Shown here piece by piece: positions 11,468 through 25,203 of a stretch of 64,000 nt of DNA. How positions within the stretch are numbered: the stretch's first letter is position 1; the number at the start of each line of letters is the position of its first letter. Below the pieces are notes generated by a model. It did not search any database. It had not been told where the DNA came from and saw only the letters and a list, made by a program, of their open reading frames with translations. Made by a program: the position numbers and the translations under genes. Source of the DNA: Dermatophagoides farinae (Eukaryota > Arthropoda > Arachnida > Sarcoptiformes > Pyroglyphidae); assembly GCF_024713945.1 (NCBI RefSeq), contig NC_134683.1, forward strand, positions 4,217,501-4,281,500. The letters are read 5' to 3'.

Positions 11468-14388
11468 ATCATCAACAAGCATCAAGGAAGGCATTGATTG
11501 TGTTAATGAGAAAAGCCATCGTTATCATCATCATCATTATTAAAATGGATCAACATTCGATGGCCAATGGCCAGAAAATTGTTGTCGTTTTTTTTATTGA
11601 ACATATTGTCCACACACTAAACAATGGCAATGACAATTCAAATCAATTTACAATGAAAATCGATGGCAAAAGCCAATAACCCGAAAAATGAATGGTCAAC
11701 ATGTTAATGTTGTTGTTGTTGTTGTTATTTGGGCGACAACTACAACAACAACTGTCAAGTTAAGTTGAATAATCAAATCAGTTCATTTTATTTATTTTTT
11801 TTTTAATTTTTATTTTGCATAGGCTTTTGTTTTGTTTTGTTTTTTTTTATTTATAATTTTTCACATCCGAATATTAACTAGGTCAACGCAAAAAATCAAT
11901 CATGAATCACCACGACAATGATGATGTTTACCAAGTTAACCACCACCATCATCATCAACAGTCAACATGAATGACATGGGAAACTATTTTCTGTTGTCAC
12001 CGGATATCAATATGTGTGATGATGTTCGGTAAAAAAAAAATCATTCTAATTCAATCGATCAATGATCAATTTGTTATGAAGAAACAACCACATTGATAAT
12101 TACACGATTTTTTTTCGCTTTGAAAATCGAATCCAATCAAATTAGCAAACAAACAAACGAACAAACAAACAAAAAAAAACAAATAAATCAAATTCAGGCG
12201 ACAAATCAAGGTCCGATGACGAACAAATGGGGAGTGGTAAACAAGAAATTAGGAAATTTTTTCTTTCAGTTAACAGCAGTTTTTTGTTGCCTCAAGCTTT
12301 AAATGCTTCCGTACACACATTAGTAAGTAATAAGTAGATTATTATAAATCTTGCTAGAGTGATAATAATTGATTGATATCGATTTGCAATTTGTCGATCA
12401 ACCATCATCGATGGCCATTCAATCGATCGATTGCATGCCAAATATCATATTACAATTATATACTTATCACACACACACACATACACAAACATAGGGGATC
12501 AACATTTTTTTTCAATGTTTCGAAACATTTTTATTCGAAGATTGTTCAATGTATGTTAATTGGAGTGAAAATGAATTTTCTTTCCGGTAACAAAAAAAAA
12601 TTTTGAAAATTTCCAGTTTGTAGTCAAAGAAACTAGATGGCGTTAGTTATGTTGAAAAGTCATTTTTTTTGCAAAAAAATAAAGGTTAAAGACTTTTTGT
12701 GTGATTATAGCCAAACAATTGACATTGACATTCGAATGATGATGATGATCATCCATAACGATATAGCAAAAAAAAATAAAAAAAATTGGTCATAGTTATT
12801 TATTATACACGTGCAACAATAAAAACACGCGATGATCATCGATGATGATGATGATGATGATTGACAATTGTATCTGACTAATTGAATACTCCACCTTCTA
12901 CCACCATTCATTCATTCATTTATTGACTATTGTCATTGTAATCACAAAACAACAGATTGTGTGTGTGTGTTTGGCACGCGTCATTCACGTTCAAAATTTC
13001 AAATGAAAGTTATCGACGAACAAATAAAAGAACAACAACAGAAAAAAAAATCATCATCATCATGATTATTGTCGATTGGGTTATATCGAATAGCATCGTA
13101 AGTAAAAAAAAAGCGAGTCGATCGGTTTTTCTTTTATTTTCTTCTTTTTTTTTATCTCATTTCTACCTGCCTGTCTATTTTTTTCTACCATCAAAATATA
13201 CACCATCGTTTGACGGTTGATTGCTCACACAAAGCATATGGTGTACGCGCGCGTTTACGATACACGAACGCCACGAACGTTTTGTTTGTCAAAATTTTAT
13301 TCAATTCAAAATTCATGATTTTGGCCATTTTTGGATTCGAACATACAAACACACACAAAAAAAAAACATTCGATCGAATATTTTTATTGTGAAAAAAAAG
13401 AACATGAATGCCAAGACAGGTTGGTTTGTTTGTTTGTTTGTTTGGCATCTAAACCAAGAGTAAAAACCTCAAATAATTTGAATATAATTCCTACCCTATA
13501 TATCATTATTTTGAAATTCAATTGATTTTCAATTGGTTGGGTGTTATTCAAGATCAATGCTGATGATGATCGATCCATTGAATAACGGTTAGATTGTTGT
13601 TGATGTGATGTGATGTGATGATGATGGTAATTTATTTATCTTTGTTTGTTTTGTCTTTACAGATATATACGAAAAACTTGGGCGAGTCATTTTTTAAAAT
13701 GTAACAAATACGAGATATGCAAATCACCAACAACAACACACACACCCACATCCATCGAATTTTGTAACAACAACAACAAAAACTACCGTTATTACGTGTA
13801 CATCAATTCATTGTTGTGATCGATAAATAGCAACAAGAACAACAGTTGAACCAAAAAAAAAAAAAAACTAGACAAGACCAAGGCCCTAGTCTAGTAGTGT
13901 TCAAATTCAATGTTGATGATGATGCTTGACTAACCTTGCCTAATAATTACAAAAAAAAACAAAACAAAACCAAAGGGACCCTATGGCGATCTTCATCAAG
14001 TCATTGGATCATAGACACTGACATCCATCATCATCATCATCATTGGATGATGATGATGTTCCAAATGTCCAAAAAAAACAGAGATAATTATTCGTTTGAA
14101 AAATTTTTTTTTCCTAATTTCGTTGTCTAAAATTGATATACGTGACATACATATTCATACATATAGGTGAAAGCACCAAAAAAAAAAAAAAAAAAAAACA
14201 AAAACAAAAAGCTACTGTGTGTTTGATGGACCATAATGATAATTACAACACACACACACAAGGATCTATTACTGACTAGAAAAAAATCTCGGATATTCCC
14301 ATGACAACCATCATCATCATCATCATTTTTTTTTTTTGCTACTTGTTGCTAGTTTTGTTCAATTGTGTTGACTATATATGCACCTTAT

Positions 14389-14563
14389 TGGTGTGGATGA
14401 ATGTAAATTTAGCAAAGAATCCATGAGAATGGAATCCAAAAAAAAAAAACAAAGACAGACTTTTATATGTCAAACATTGCGTTATCTGAATTTTAGCTTT
14501 TTTTCAAACAAAAAAAAAAATTTTTTTTTGGTGGTTGATAATGGTGTGGATGAATGTAAATTT
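14389..14563 (+). repeat. 22-bp direct repeat pair
   Basis: The same 22-base word, beginning TGGTGTGGATGAATG and ending AAATTT, occurs at 14389-14410 and 14542-14563. About 130 bp of A/T-rich sequence lies between the copies. No element ends or coding content are recognisable between them. Confidence 0.7.
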
Positions 14564-17500
14564 TTTTTTTTTTTAATTAATTAGCTTATTATTATCAAAC
14601 AGCAACAAAAACCAAACGGTTTTTCTCTCTCTTTTGACTAATTTTTTTTTCTGTTACCAAAAGATAATCGAAACAGACACACAGACACTGAACATTGATG
14701 ATGGATGATGATGATTTTTAATTCTGAATACAATCATCAATTGGGTTATAATTCGTTTTTTGTTCTGTTGTTGTTGTTGTTGTTGCTCAAATAAAATAAT
14801 AATAATCCTGGCTAATTCGGTTTACCATTTGTTTGTTTGTATCGCATCGTTGGTTCCAACAGCAACAACAACAACAACAGTGGCTGTATAGTAAGAAGAG
14901 GGAAAATGAATGACCTGTGTGAATTGTGAATAAATGATGATGGTAAGATGATGGCCATTACACAACCAGAAGAAAAAAAACTGATCATTTCGATTCGAAT
15001 ATAATGGCTATATTTATACTGATGACTTTCTTGGTACAATACCTGGAATCGAATAAAACTAGATCATTATGGTATATGCCTCATAACTGCTATTCACAAA
15101 GCTACTGGCCATTCATTCAGAGAACCATATTATTCAACGAATCGATGATGATAATGATTCAATCAATCAATCAATCAACAAACAAATAAAATCATATTAT
15201 AACACTTGAATGCTTGTTTGATTATTATTTTGAAAATTTTTTCTTTTTTTCATCATTTCAACAGAAATATTATTGACATTCGAACAGAAAAATAAAATAT
15301 GATGATGATGATGATCAACAATATTGTCACAACCACCAACACATCGATGTTGAAATAGCCATTTTTAAACGTAGTTCTGTTTTTTTTTTTTTTTTTTGAT
15401 TCCATAAATAAAGAATCTTTATTTTCATTCAAAAATTTCTCAAACTAAACTACCACGACGCGACGCACCTTTCTTTGCACCACAGACAATCATCTCATCT
15501 CATCAATATACAAAACTGACAGGTATGTCTGGTAGATATTTTTTTTTTTCGTTGAATCATCACTTTTTTTTTTGATACATAGTTGTTACCAGAATAATCG
15601 TTACGGAAATTGAACAAAAAAAAAAATTTTGAAACTTGAAATTAATTTCGCTTACCCCAGTGAAATAGAAACACACAGTGCCTTATTATTTTCCAATTAT
15701 GATTTGCTTTTCAATTTTTTTTTATTCTCCAAAAGAAAAGATCAAAAGAAATTCTTTTGTTCTTCATTTGAACTTGTTGGTTTGTTGGTTGGTTGGTTGG
15801 TTGTTCAAACAATCAGCCGCTCGACCTTATGGACCTAATGGATAAATAATTGCAACTCTCTCTCTCTCTATCTCATTGCTCGCACCCAAAGGTGCTATTT
15901 TCGGCACCTTTTTTTCTTGTTCATATCCCAAACCTTGGTTAACACTTTGACATTTCATAATAATAATAATAATAACGGTCAATTGCATGGTTTAATATGG
16001 TTACATTCCAGATATATACGCCCAATATATTTCACACCATACAAACCATAGAATGACCAATTCAATTTTTTGAAAATTTTTCAAAAATTTAATGGACATC
16101 CAATGTGTATTATCGGTTGGTCTGCTTGAATTGATTACGGATTTTCATTTTCTTGTCCGAAATTGATTATGATGATCATCGTCATCGTCATCTGTATTAT
16201 TCGGCACTTTTGAAACTTTATATACACAATTACGAATAGGTATATGATGATCAATTTCAATTTTCCAGTGTTGATCATCTGATTGATTGATTTGAAACTA
16301 AAAGGAAAAAGTAATATAAAAAAAATGGTCATTCAATGAAAAAAAAACAATCATTACAGCAATTACCTTTGTCCATAATCACCATAATCATCATCATCGT
16401 CGTTGTTGTTGTGAACCTCCCACCGTGAAGCAAAAAAAAAAATATTCGAATGTTTTCAAATATCTCTATGTTCGATAGTATCGATTGTCTTTAAAAAAAA
16501 AATCACCATCCTAATTGATTTGTTATTGTTTTTTTTCGGGTCAGCAAATGAAATTTTTGTTTTTTCATTTTCTTTTCTGACCACCCTCAACAACCGTTTC
16601 CTCTTTTAATTTCGAGAAAGAAAAAATTTACCCACATAAAAAAACAACAGCAATAATAATTCATCATCGATCAGAGAAGAGATCTATCAAAAAAATATTT
16701 TTTTTTGTTCTTCTTTTAATTTCAATGACAAATACACCACTGAGATATGAAGAATGATGAGAAACAACAAGATCATAGATGGAACAATGGAACATACTCA
16801 ATTATGATTATGATGATGATGATGACGACCCACTACTGTGTTTTTCATTTTTTGATTTTCTGTTCGAATCGAACTAGAAAAAAAAGTAGGCAAGTAATTT
16901 TTAATTGCTAAAAAAAGTAATTTCTTTTCTTGTTACATACCTTTCCTCTCCCCCCGAAAAAAAATCGATCTTATTGATGATCCATATTGTGTTTTTTTTT
17001 TGTTTTTATTTCATTTTCTTCTTTATGTAGACAGATTGTTGAAAAGTTTAAAAAATTCATTTTTGTGTGTCCATGGTCAGAAAAGAACGAATGAAAAAGG
17101 GTCATATCATCATCATCATCGTGAGAACATCGATAGTTTTCGAATGAATTTCTATAATCTCGATGTATCGATATTGATGGTGTGTCAGCGTGTGTGGTTG
17201 TGTTCTACATTTTGACTTCCGAATAACAACAACGGACTTTCAATCATTCTTTTATCTCAGGTTAGTCAGTAACAAAAAAAAACCTCATTCTCATTAATCA
17301 ACTTTTGATGATGATCAACTGAAACAACCCGTTATATTGAACTACGTGGACTAACCAATCTATCCACAAAAAAAAATAATGTCCAGACTTATCACGCGAT
17401 CTTTATTTTTTTTTTTTTTTTGTTGCTGTGGCTCAAAGTTTTTTTTCGTATGTACAAAGTTCTTGGGACCATAATTCATTTTTCATTATTCCTGTTTTTT

Positions 17501-20500
17501 GTTTTGTTTTGTTTTTTCATTTCATTTAGATCCAGAAAACAACAACAACGAAACGAAAATGAACACTTTTTGATTTATTACTAAAAGTGAAAAATAGAAG
17601 AAAAATTTACAACTTTATCAATCACATTAACAACAAACAAAGAAAGACAATTTTTTTTTTTTTTTTTGATTTAAAAGCTCTAAATTCACAACCAACCAGT
17701 GAACTTATTGTGTGTGTGTGTGTGTATGTGTATGTGTTCCATATAATGAAGAATATATTTGGCTACTGGTTCTGGCTATATCAATATCTAACAACTACTG
17801 GTATATTATCATATAAAAATACGACAATGAAACAACAAGTGAACTATCGTTTACACTTGTTTTGTTTGCTTCTTGAATATGGTCTGATAAACATTGCCCA
17901 GCATTTGATGATGATGATGATGATTACCGGGATTCATATAGAAATACCATCATCTTCATCATCCTATTCGATATATTTTGACTTTTTGGCCCCCTTGAAA
18001 AAAGGTAGTTAGATTGTTATCATCCTTATATTTATTTAAACACTGGTAACGAATACTATTCTTTTCTATAGAAGTGTATGTGGTAGCCATTCATCCACAT
18101 CGATCACATTCTTTGCAATGATTATCTGTGTGTGTGTGTGTGTTTTTGATGATGAAATTAAATTATCACACCATCTATATATGAAGACAATGAACATCAT
18201 CATCATCAACAACAACAACAACAGGATGGAAATCTGTCATTTAAATAAAGAGAGAACATCATCAAGTAAAGTAAATCAAAGCAATCATGAATTGTGGAAA
18301 AAAAAATAAAACATCGGTGGCAATTGATCAAAGATGATGATGACGATGGACACCACCCAGATTGTCGGCATTAAAGAATTTTTTTTTTGAAATTTATCAA
18401 TTGTAATTTGCTACAAATTAGAGGCTATATAGCAAATGATGATTATTTTGAAATCGAAAGTGGGTGGAGGTGTGAGCATTATACGATGTCCATTGCAAAA
18501 AAACATTGATCTTGTTGTTGTTGTTGTTGTTTTCATACGACAGCGACAACAATCAATCTATTGGTCAATCTCAATTCGAATGTTTTTTTTTTGTCATTTT
18601 GGTGGCCCAACAAAAAAAAATTGTGATTGACAATGTGATCGCGTGTGTGTCTGCGTACACACAGAGAGTATAATTTAAGGACCACACACACACACACACA
18701 CCGAAAGTTTCTGGATCATTGATATAATCATTTAAAAAGATATTTGATATCTTAACTTGTTGTTGTTGTTGTTATTACAAACGTTGTCATTATTTGATGA
18801 TAACAACCTACAACATGTCAAGTGATAATCTCAATCCTTTTTTTCTTTCTTTTTTTTCATAGACTTGTTCATGTACCAATTGGACAAAGACTAATTGGTG
18901 GTGGCCACATATATTGTCAATATACATGAATATATGACCAGCGACAAGTCAATTTGTTATTATATGAATGAATGTTCTCTACAGCCAATTATGAATCGAC
19001 AAATTTTTCTTCTTTCTTTTCGTTCGTTTTTTTTTTGGAGAGACCCACGATAATTTATAATCACTTTCCATATGTTTATAATCACTTTCTTGTTCATAAA
19101 TTACAAATTCATATGGTAAGGCCATGTGTGTATACTGTGTAATCAAAAACAAAATTTTTTTTGCTTGTCCAGTTTTTTTTTGTAACCACAATATTATATG
19201 GTGTTATAATAATACTTTCGTTTTTTTTCACAGTACAGGGGCCAATTTTGTTTCATCTCTTTACAAATTGATGATGATGATAATTTGCAACGGTTTCAAC
19301 CAACCGATCATCATGACAGGTAACAATAACCAAAAAAAAAAATCGATCGATCCATTTTCAATCAATGATGATGATGATGATGATGATGATGATTAGCAGA
19401 AAAAAAATGGAAAGTGACGAAGCATTTTGTTCACCGAAAAAAAAGTATAATCCAATCATCGCCAGTAATAATAATAATAATAATAACAACTAAGAAGAAA
19501 AGTTTTCACTTTTTTTTTTGATTGATCACCAGTACCAGTACCATCGATTCGAAGGGGTTAAATTTATTAGTTCGTTCGAATATAACATAACCTGCTGTGA
19601 ATACCATACCATAAACAAACTGTTCGAATATTGAAACATTCGAAAAATTGTATCAAAAATAAAATGAAATGAAATGATCACCATCATCATCATTCAAGGT
19701 AATTGTCATCTGTGTGTAGCATCTAGAAAAAAATATCTAATTTTGCTGTTTTTTTTGTTTTTGTTTCAGATATCAAATTGTAAAATATCATTAGCTACCG
19801 AAGGTGACAATTTACCATCATTATCATTTTAACCTGTTGAGATTAATCTCAATCTAATAGTCAACCTATTGTTTTTTTGTCATTTGGAAAATGTAAATGG
19901 AAAATCCGTTTTTATTTATTCGATCCAGATATTTTTTTTCTGTTGCTATCGACAAGGTTGTCTCCTGTCTAGACTTTTGGTTCGATTAATCAGTTTTTTT
20001 TTGGTCATTATCATCATTATGGTTGGAAAAAAATCTAATTTTTTTTAACATTGAAAAGATGTTTTTTACAATTGATGATAATGATGATGATGATGACAAT
20101 TGGATATTGAAAAATCGCCATCATCAAATAAATAAATACAGTGAGTATAATAATAATAAGAAAAGCCAATTTCAGATAATAGATCCAACAATGTTTTTTT
20201 TCTTGTTGCAGTTTTAGCTGTTGTTGTTATCTATCGACAAGTGTTTTTTTCTCTTGTATGGATGACCAGACCAGAATGTAAAAAAAACTTTGTATCTTTA
20301 CTCCGTGAATTGTCCAATGATGATGATGATGATGATGATGATGATGGCTCATCAACAATCGATGGACGACGACGATCAAACAACGAACATTGTCCGCATA
20401 CACACACACACACACATATACAATGATAATATGAATCGACCGCCTACCGCCTCTATTGCTACTCTACCTGTCTCGAATGAATGATCACAATCTAACATTG

Positions 20501-20798
20501 TGTGTAGTGATCACTTATATATCGGTATTTGAGAATGATGATGGGCAAAAAAAGGCACCAAATCAGCAGCGGAACCAAATAAAAAAAACCAGCCCCATAT
20601 ACCTTTAATATTCAGTGATGATGAAGATTCATTATGAACGTACCAACCAAATGATGAACGTGAAACCCTACATATGTGTGTGCAGACAGGTAGACAATAA
20701 CAACAACACACAACAGTCTGACAGTATTATCCATGATTTGCTTTCTTTCTTTTCGTTTTTTTAGCTTTTCACCAATCATTCATTTATTCATGGTCGCG

Positions 20799-20810
20799 TA
20801 TATAAAAAGG
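20799..20810 (+). promoter_or_regulatory. TATA box of the atonal-family gene
   Basis: TATATAAAAAGG, about 30 bp upstream of a likely start near 20830 and 116 bp before the first in-frame ATG. It is a strong match to the arthropod core promoter TATA. Confidence 0.65.
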
Positions 20811-20925
20811 TTCGTCGAGGTCGTTTGTAAGGTCCATTTCACATCATCAACGTGGACACAACGTACACGCGCTTGTTTATCGTGTTATCATTATCATTGT
20901 GTATGTTTGTGTGAATGTGCCAATC

Positions 20926-21735
20926 ATGTTGACCATAACATCAATGGATTCTCGAGGTCACCATCATCAACAGCATCGATCTGCAACAAGTGTATCATCT
21001 GAACAACAAATATATTCACCACCATTATCTATTTATAGCCAGCATTCATCACCACCACCGCCAACAACATCAGCGATGATCAATAATAATGAATTCTTAC
21101 ATTATGAATTAAGTAATAGTAATGGTTGTCCGGAAACACCTACATCACCCATGGCAATGTTTCCAATGACAATGACATTTCCGGATCATCATCATATTGT
21201 TTCCTGTAGTAGTAGCCAGCCAAATTATTATCATCAACAATCTACCACAATCACTGATGATGATGATGATGATGATGATGAAGATGATGATTCTGAAAAT
21301 GATAAATCAATATCTTGCCCATTTTCCAACGCTGCCAAATGCTTGAATACCTCAATAGCCAAGATAAATAATGAAAATCCATGTAAATTATCAACATCGA
21401 AACGATCCACTAGCCGAAACCATTCTAAAACTAAACGAAATCGAGAACAACAACAACAACAACAACAATCATCACGTTCAATCGTATCGAATATAATTCT
21501 CAAGAAAAGACGTATAGCTGCAAATGCACGTGAAAGACGTCGTATGCATTCATTGAATACGGCATTCGATCGTCTACGGCAAGTAGTGCCATCAATAGGT
21601 GATGATAGAAAATTATCAAAATTTGAAACATTACAAATGGCTCAAAGTTATATAATGGCATTAAGCGATTTATTGGATTGTGCACGTGCCACCACCACCA
21701 CAACAACAACCAACATTTCAAATTCAGATGGCTAA
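20926..21735 (+). CDS. Atonal-family bHLH proneural transcription factor
   Basis: Single exon, 269 aa from the first in-frame ATG (20926); the ATG at 20944 (MDSRGHHH) is an alternative. The bHLH lies at about residues 193-250: basic region [15 protein letters not shown], helix 1 [16 protein letters not shown], then [17 protein letters not shown] in the loop and helix 2. The [10 protein letters not shown] basic region and KFETLQMAQ are diagnostic of the Atonal group (atonal, amos, cato; vertebrate Atoh1/7). The domain sits close to the C-terminus, as in Atonal. The N-terminal half is rich in Ser, His, Asn and Gln, with an acidic Asp run from a GAT repeat. It should dimerise with a Daughterless/E protein, bind E-boxes, and specify sensory neurons. 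AATAAA follows at 21914-21919. Which paralogue it is cannot be decided by eye. Confidence 0.9.
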   Translation: MLTITSMDSRGHHHQQHRSATSVSSEQQIYSPPLSIYSQHSSPPPPTTSAMINNNEFLHYELSNSNGCPETPTSPMAMFPMTMTFPDHHHIVSCSSSQPNYYHQQSTTITDDDDDDDDEDDDSENDKSISCPFSNAAKCLNTSIAKINNENPCKLSTSKRSTSRNHSKTKRNREQQQQQQQSSRSIVSNIILKKRRIAANARERRRMHSLNTAFDRLRQVVPSIGDDRKLSKFETLQMAQSYIMALSDLLDCARATTTTTTTNISNSDG

Positions 21736-24700
21736 CTGAAAAGAATTTGTATCGTTTTTTTTCTGGCTTTCTTTTTCATTTTTAATGTAGATATTTGTAC
21801 AAACAAAAAACATGTGCTCATTCATTGTACATCGTATTGTAACCACATTGTATTTTTTTTTTCATTTAAAATTGATGATGATTTTTTCGGATGTTTTGCT
21901 ATTAAATGAAAAAAATAAAAAAAAATTTCCTAATTGATCTTAAATATTTGACCTTGTTTCTGCTGCTGTTGCTGCTTTTGTCTTTTTTTTCGTTGAAATG
22001 AAGAAAAAAACGGTTTATGAACAATTAAAAAAAGCCTGAAAAGTCCTAGATATGTCAGTTGCAAAAAAACAAAACAAAAAAAAATTTTGACACACGTTCA
22101 TCTATAGATGATGATGAGCAAATGTAACAGTCAGTTTTTTGTAATTTTTTTTTCGGTTTTGTTTTGTTTTTTTCTGTTTTTGTTTTCGATTAAAATCGAT
22201 CATAGATCAATCAAAAAAAAGATGATGATGATGATGGTATGTTGTTTTTTTTACAAAGAACGTTCTGGATCATAATGTTGACCTCAATGTTATATATTTT
22301 TATGACCTTTGTGTTGTATAAAGGTATCAATCAGCCAGTCTTGAATACTATGATGATCATAACAAATCTTATATGCCGCGGTACTTTTCGTCGACCATTG
22401 ATTTTGATCTTATGGCCATGATCTTTTTCAAATAACTCACTCATTCATTCACTCACTCAGTCACTCACTGGTTATATATCGAATCAGATAATGATGATGA
22501 TGGTCTTCTTATCTAAATGATGATTTTATGCTTATTATATATCGACCAAACAACAGGAAAAAAAAGACATGGTATGTATACACACACACACAATAAATCG
22601 ATACAATTGATTGGTTGATCATTTTTGAAAATGAATGAATGGAGACATTTGTTGCTGTTGTTATCGTTGTTGTTGTTGTTGTGAACAAAGTTTGCAAAAA
22701 ATGATTATTCATTCAGTAATAAGGTTGACAATTTGATTCATTTTGGGTCTACACAAACATAATGATTTCATTCAATGATTCGATGACAGATTTTTTTTTC
22801 GTTGATTTCAATGCAAACAACAGTAGCAGTAGCATTAGAAGATTTGTATCTTGTCATGATCATCGTCAATCAACACTTTCACTTTCTTTAAAAAAAAAAA
22901 TTCAAATTTTTTTTTTATCTTCCATTCCATAGTTGGTTTGTGATGATAATAATGATCCTCTGTCTTATCACAATCAATCAATTGCCTCTTAAATATTTTT
23001 TTTTTCGATCGCAATAGGAGACAAGAGACGATTAAAATCATTCATTCATTCGAATAAAATTGAAAAATGACCATCACCATAATAAATAAAGACATCAGAA
23101 TTTAGCCATTCTTTCTTCTTGTTTATCAAATGACAAATCTGTCTATAGCGATGGTTGTGTGTGTGTGTGTGTGTGTGTGTGGAAACATTTAAATTTTGAT
23201 GATTGTATAATCCGAAAGCTTTTTCTTCTTCTTCTTCTTCTTTAGGTCGAAATATATGTAAAATACATTTTAAAGTTTTTTTTTTATTATTGTTATTCAT
23301 TACAATTTGATGATGATGAGGCTCCTGTTCCATTACAACAATGTAGCCACAATATTCTGTTATTGATATTGATTTTGATGATGATGATGACGACATGAGG
23401 CCAACATTTTTATTTTATGCATCGGCTTCTTGTGTTTTTTTTTTTTGCTTGCTAAACCAAAGGTAATCCAATGACCCATACAGGTGACATCAATTCATTT
23501 TCTTTCCAATGTCAATGAACGAAATTGAAATCAATTAATGAAAATAAATGGTAAAAAATTGCGAAATAAATGATGACGATGAGAGATGTGAATGAATCGA
23601 AAACACATGTCTATATGTTTTCTTTCGGTGTTTGTTTTTCTTTTCTCCTCACCAAACATGACAACCAAACACGATTCATTTAGCACTTAATTAATCATCA
23701 TCATCATCGCCATAGTATTGTTGCTCTCTTAATTGATTTGTCATTCAAAAATGATGATGAATAAAGCTGACCACATTATATTGACGAATCCATTTAAATA
23801 TCTCCTATAATATAAATAAAAAAAGAAAAAGAAAAAAACATAATGTTATACTTTCACCAACAACAACAACAACAACAACAAAAAAACGAAATGAAATGAA
23901 CAATAAAGTTTTGAATGATGATTGAATCATTCATCAACAGCCCGTATGTGCTCTTTCAATTTGAATATCGACCATCATCGAAACATTGATAAGATATCGA
24001 TATGGCCATCTCTTTTTTTATTCGATTTGGACATTCAGTCAGTGTTTTTTTTCTTCTTCTTTTTTTTATATTTTCTGTCTTATCGGATCTGTACGTGTGT
24101 GTGTAAATAGAAACACGATAAGGCCATCAAGGTCAAGACCATATGATGATGGTGATCATAATAATTGAGTTGGTGAAAATTTTTTTTTCTTCAAAAAGAT
24201 CATTCAATTGATAAATATCTTCGTCGTCGTTTTGGATTTTTTTTTTTTTTGGAAATCAATAAAAAAAAAATAACAAGATTGTTTTCGTTTCTCTTCGTTT
24301 CATGTCTGGTGATGATGATCGTCGTTGTTCGGGGAGTTACCATTCACGATCAACTTCCGAAAAAATATATATATGCTGTAATAATGATAATGACAACCAT
24401 ACGATCATTTAACCAAGCCAGCCAGTGTCTAAAAATAACAATCGACACCTCATTAGCACTTGGTGGTGGTGGTGGGTTTCAACTATATCGAGACAATCAC
24501 GTTTTCTTTCTTTTTTGTTTTCATTCCATTTCGACACGTTTTTTTCTGGTTTTCTCGTGTCAAATTCATCAGATGATTCAATCGATCAATGTATTCAATG
24601 ATCGATAAATGATGATGATGATGATCATGTCACTTTTTGGCATTAAAAACATTCGAAATCGTGTATACATGTTTAATGTTTTCCATTTTTCATATCCAGA

Positions 24701-25203
24701 TAACGTGTTTATTTATAACATGTTTATTATTATCGATGATGTAGAAAACTCAAAACAAAAACAAAAACAAAAAATTTGTTTTCACATTTCTTTTTTTTTG
24801 GTTCGAGTTTTTCGCATATCCAAATGGCTGGTTGGAAATCAAAATTTTAGTTTGATGAAAACATTAATTGTCGGCTTGATCATCGAAATAGATGGATTAG
24901 ATTAAATTCTTTTTCAATAAAAAAAAATTGAAAATCAATCGAATCCAAAAAAAACGCACACATTCATATACAACGTACGGAAATCTTTTGTATGAGATGA
25001 GCTGTCCTTTTGTTTAGAAATTCCATTTCATTTTTTTTTCTTATCATTTTCGTTAATGATTTTGTTTTGTCCATTCTTTCTGGATTCGAATATCCGACAT
25101 TTGACATTCCTGAATCTAATTATCATTTGGTTAGTGTGTATGTGTGTGTGTGTGTTTGCTTAAATGTGTTTTCGAATTTCATCATCATCATCATTTAGGC
25201 TAA
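21736..25203. other. Intergenic, atonal-family gene to RdRP
   Basis: It holds the atonal-family 3' UTR with its poly(A) signal, then repeats (GT run near 23157-23180, CTT run near 23221-23242, GAT runs) and no supported exon. Just before the RdRP ATG, a donor-like G|GTTAGT near 25129 and an acceptor TTTAG at 25198 could define a 69-bp 5' UTR intron, the usual intron size here. Confidence 0.5.

Larger units (their letters stand above)
9084..20798. other. 11.7-kb gene-poor region upstream of the atonal-family gene
   Basis: No conserved coding exon was found on either strand. The content is dominated by poly-A/T runs, GAT/CAT repeats (for example 9519-9550), CA/GT runs, a 58-bp AG repeat (11409-11466), a 22-bp direct repeat (14389-14410 and 14542-14563), a TAGATGGCG word at 12634-12642, and weak exon-like stretches on the minus strand at 16135-16440 and 18979-19125. 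Its size and its place before a single-exon proneural gene are what a cis-regulatory domain would look like, but no enhancer can be proved from sequence alone. Confidence 0.5.

Noticed and set aside
22835-23396. Minus-strand frames with Lys, Glu and Thr-His runs
   Set aside because: The runs are direct translations of CTT and GT microsatellites.
24249-24905. Frames with signal-peptide-like hydrophobic stretches
   Set aside because: They start at TTG or ATG in repeat DNA, have Gly and Met runs from GGT and GAT repeats, and show no family resemblance or splice support.
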